Shown here: positions 12,192-12,252 of the stretch, piece by piece
Layout of the letters: the number at the start of each line of letters is the position of its first letter
Numbering within the stretch: position 1 is the first letter of the stretch
Assembly (NCBI GenBank): GCA_964476895.1
Contig: CAYZCS010000028.1
Span: forward strand, 1 to 12,252
Length of the DNA stretch: 12,252 nucleotides
Reading direction: 5' to 3'
From: JALYJZ01 sp964476895
GTDB taxonomy: Bacteria > Patescibacteriota > SICC01
Program-made: the position numbers and the translations under genes
Notes under the pieces: model-generated
Database searches by the model: none
What the model saw: only the letters and a program-made list of their open reading frames with translations
Told to the model about the DNA's origin: nothing

Positions 12192-12225
12192 GCCCCCGCG
12201 GAATCTGAAATGATTCGTTGGGGGC
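12192..12225 (-). terminator. Hairpin terminator at the right edge, T-tract on the minus strand
   Basis: GCCCCC (12192-12197) pairs with GGGGGC (12220-12225), and GAATC (12201-12205) with GATTC (12212-12216), with a small internal loop between. On the plus strand it is preceded by AAAGTAAAA and not followed by T, so as an intrinsic terminator it works on the minus strand, probably for a gene entering from the right. Further stems follow: GGCGG-AAC-CCGCC (12223-12235) and CCAGA/TCTGG (12234-12252). Confidence 0.55.
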
Positions 12226-12252
12226 GGAACCCGCCAGATCGTCGGTGTCTGG

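Noticed and set aside
1..12252. CRISPR array, insertion sequence, or integrase-flanked element
   Set aside because: No regularly spaced repeats, transposase or recombinase motifs, or duplicated tRNA 3' ends that could be attachment sites were seen.

Overview
The window is a GC-rich bacterial chromosome segment carrying single-copy housekeeping genes (pyruvate kinase 3' end, tRNA-Ser, guaA), an envelope and secretion block (PilB/GspE-type ATPase and an exported SpoIID-domain protein), and several short proteins I cannot assign. The best taxonomic guess is a Patescibacteria/CPR lineage. The reasons are tRNA genes without encoded CCA, a TrmB-type regulator, a single-TM protein ending in Asp-rich thrombospondin-type-3 calcium repeats, a coiled-coil/SpoIID protein, and a pyruvate kinase lacking its C-terminal domain. 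This is inference from gene style, not from a phylogenetic marker.

Left third (1-3090), mostly plus strand: the end of pyruvate kinase and a terminator-like hairpin; a small one-TM protein (306-581); two consecutive tRNA-like genes (610-725, 870-941); an ATGA-coupled pair of small unknown proteins (1024-1434, 1431-1652) with a strong intrinsic terminator; tRNA-Ser(GGA); a zinc-ribbon protein behind a structured leader; and a small three-TM protein. Most genes here have clear Shine-Dalgarno sequences. Both tRNA-like genes have intact acceptor, D and T arms but abnormal anticodon arms. One holds a 51-nt segment between the anticodon-stem strands. The other has a 16-nt arm whose loop resembles the reverse complement of the usual Asn loop. 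This pair is the most unusual thing in the window.

Middle (3090-5800), locally AT-richer: an unknown 282-aa protein (minus), a divergently transcribed TrmB-family regulator (plus), and an unknown helical 301-aa protein (minus). The divergent intergenic region has a good promoter for each direction and two copies of a 15-bp direct repeat, a plausible regulator-binding arrangement.

Right part (5847-12252), all plus strand: guaA (complete GMP synthetase); a membrane-anchored protein with C-terminal calcium-type repeats, whose promoter lies inside a long dyad; pilB/gspE; and, 13 nt later, a secreted coiled-coil SpoIID-domain protein. Genes in the middle and right parts mostly lack SD sequences. 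Several have TTGACA-17 bp-TATNNT-like promoters placed so that the mRNA would be leaderless or nearly so. A final hairpin has its T-tract on the minus strand and suggests a convergent gene beyond the right edge.
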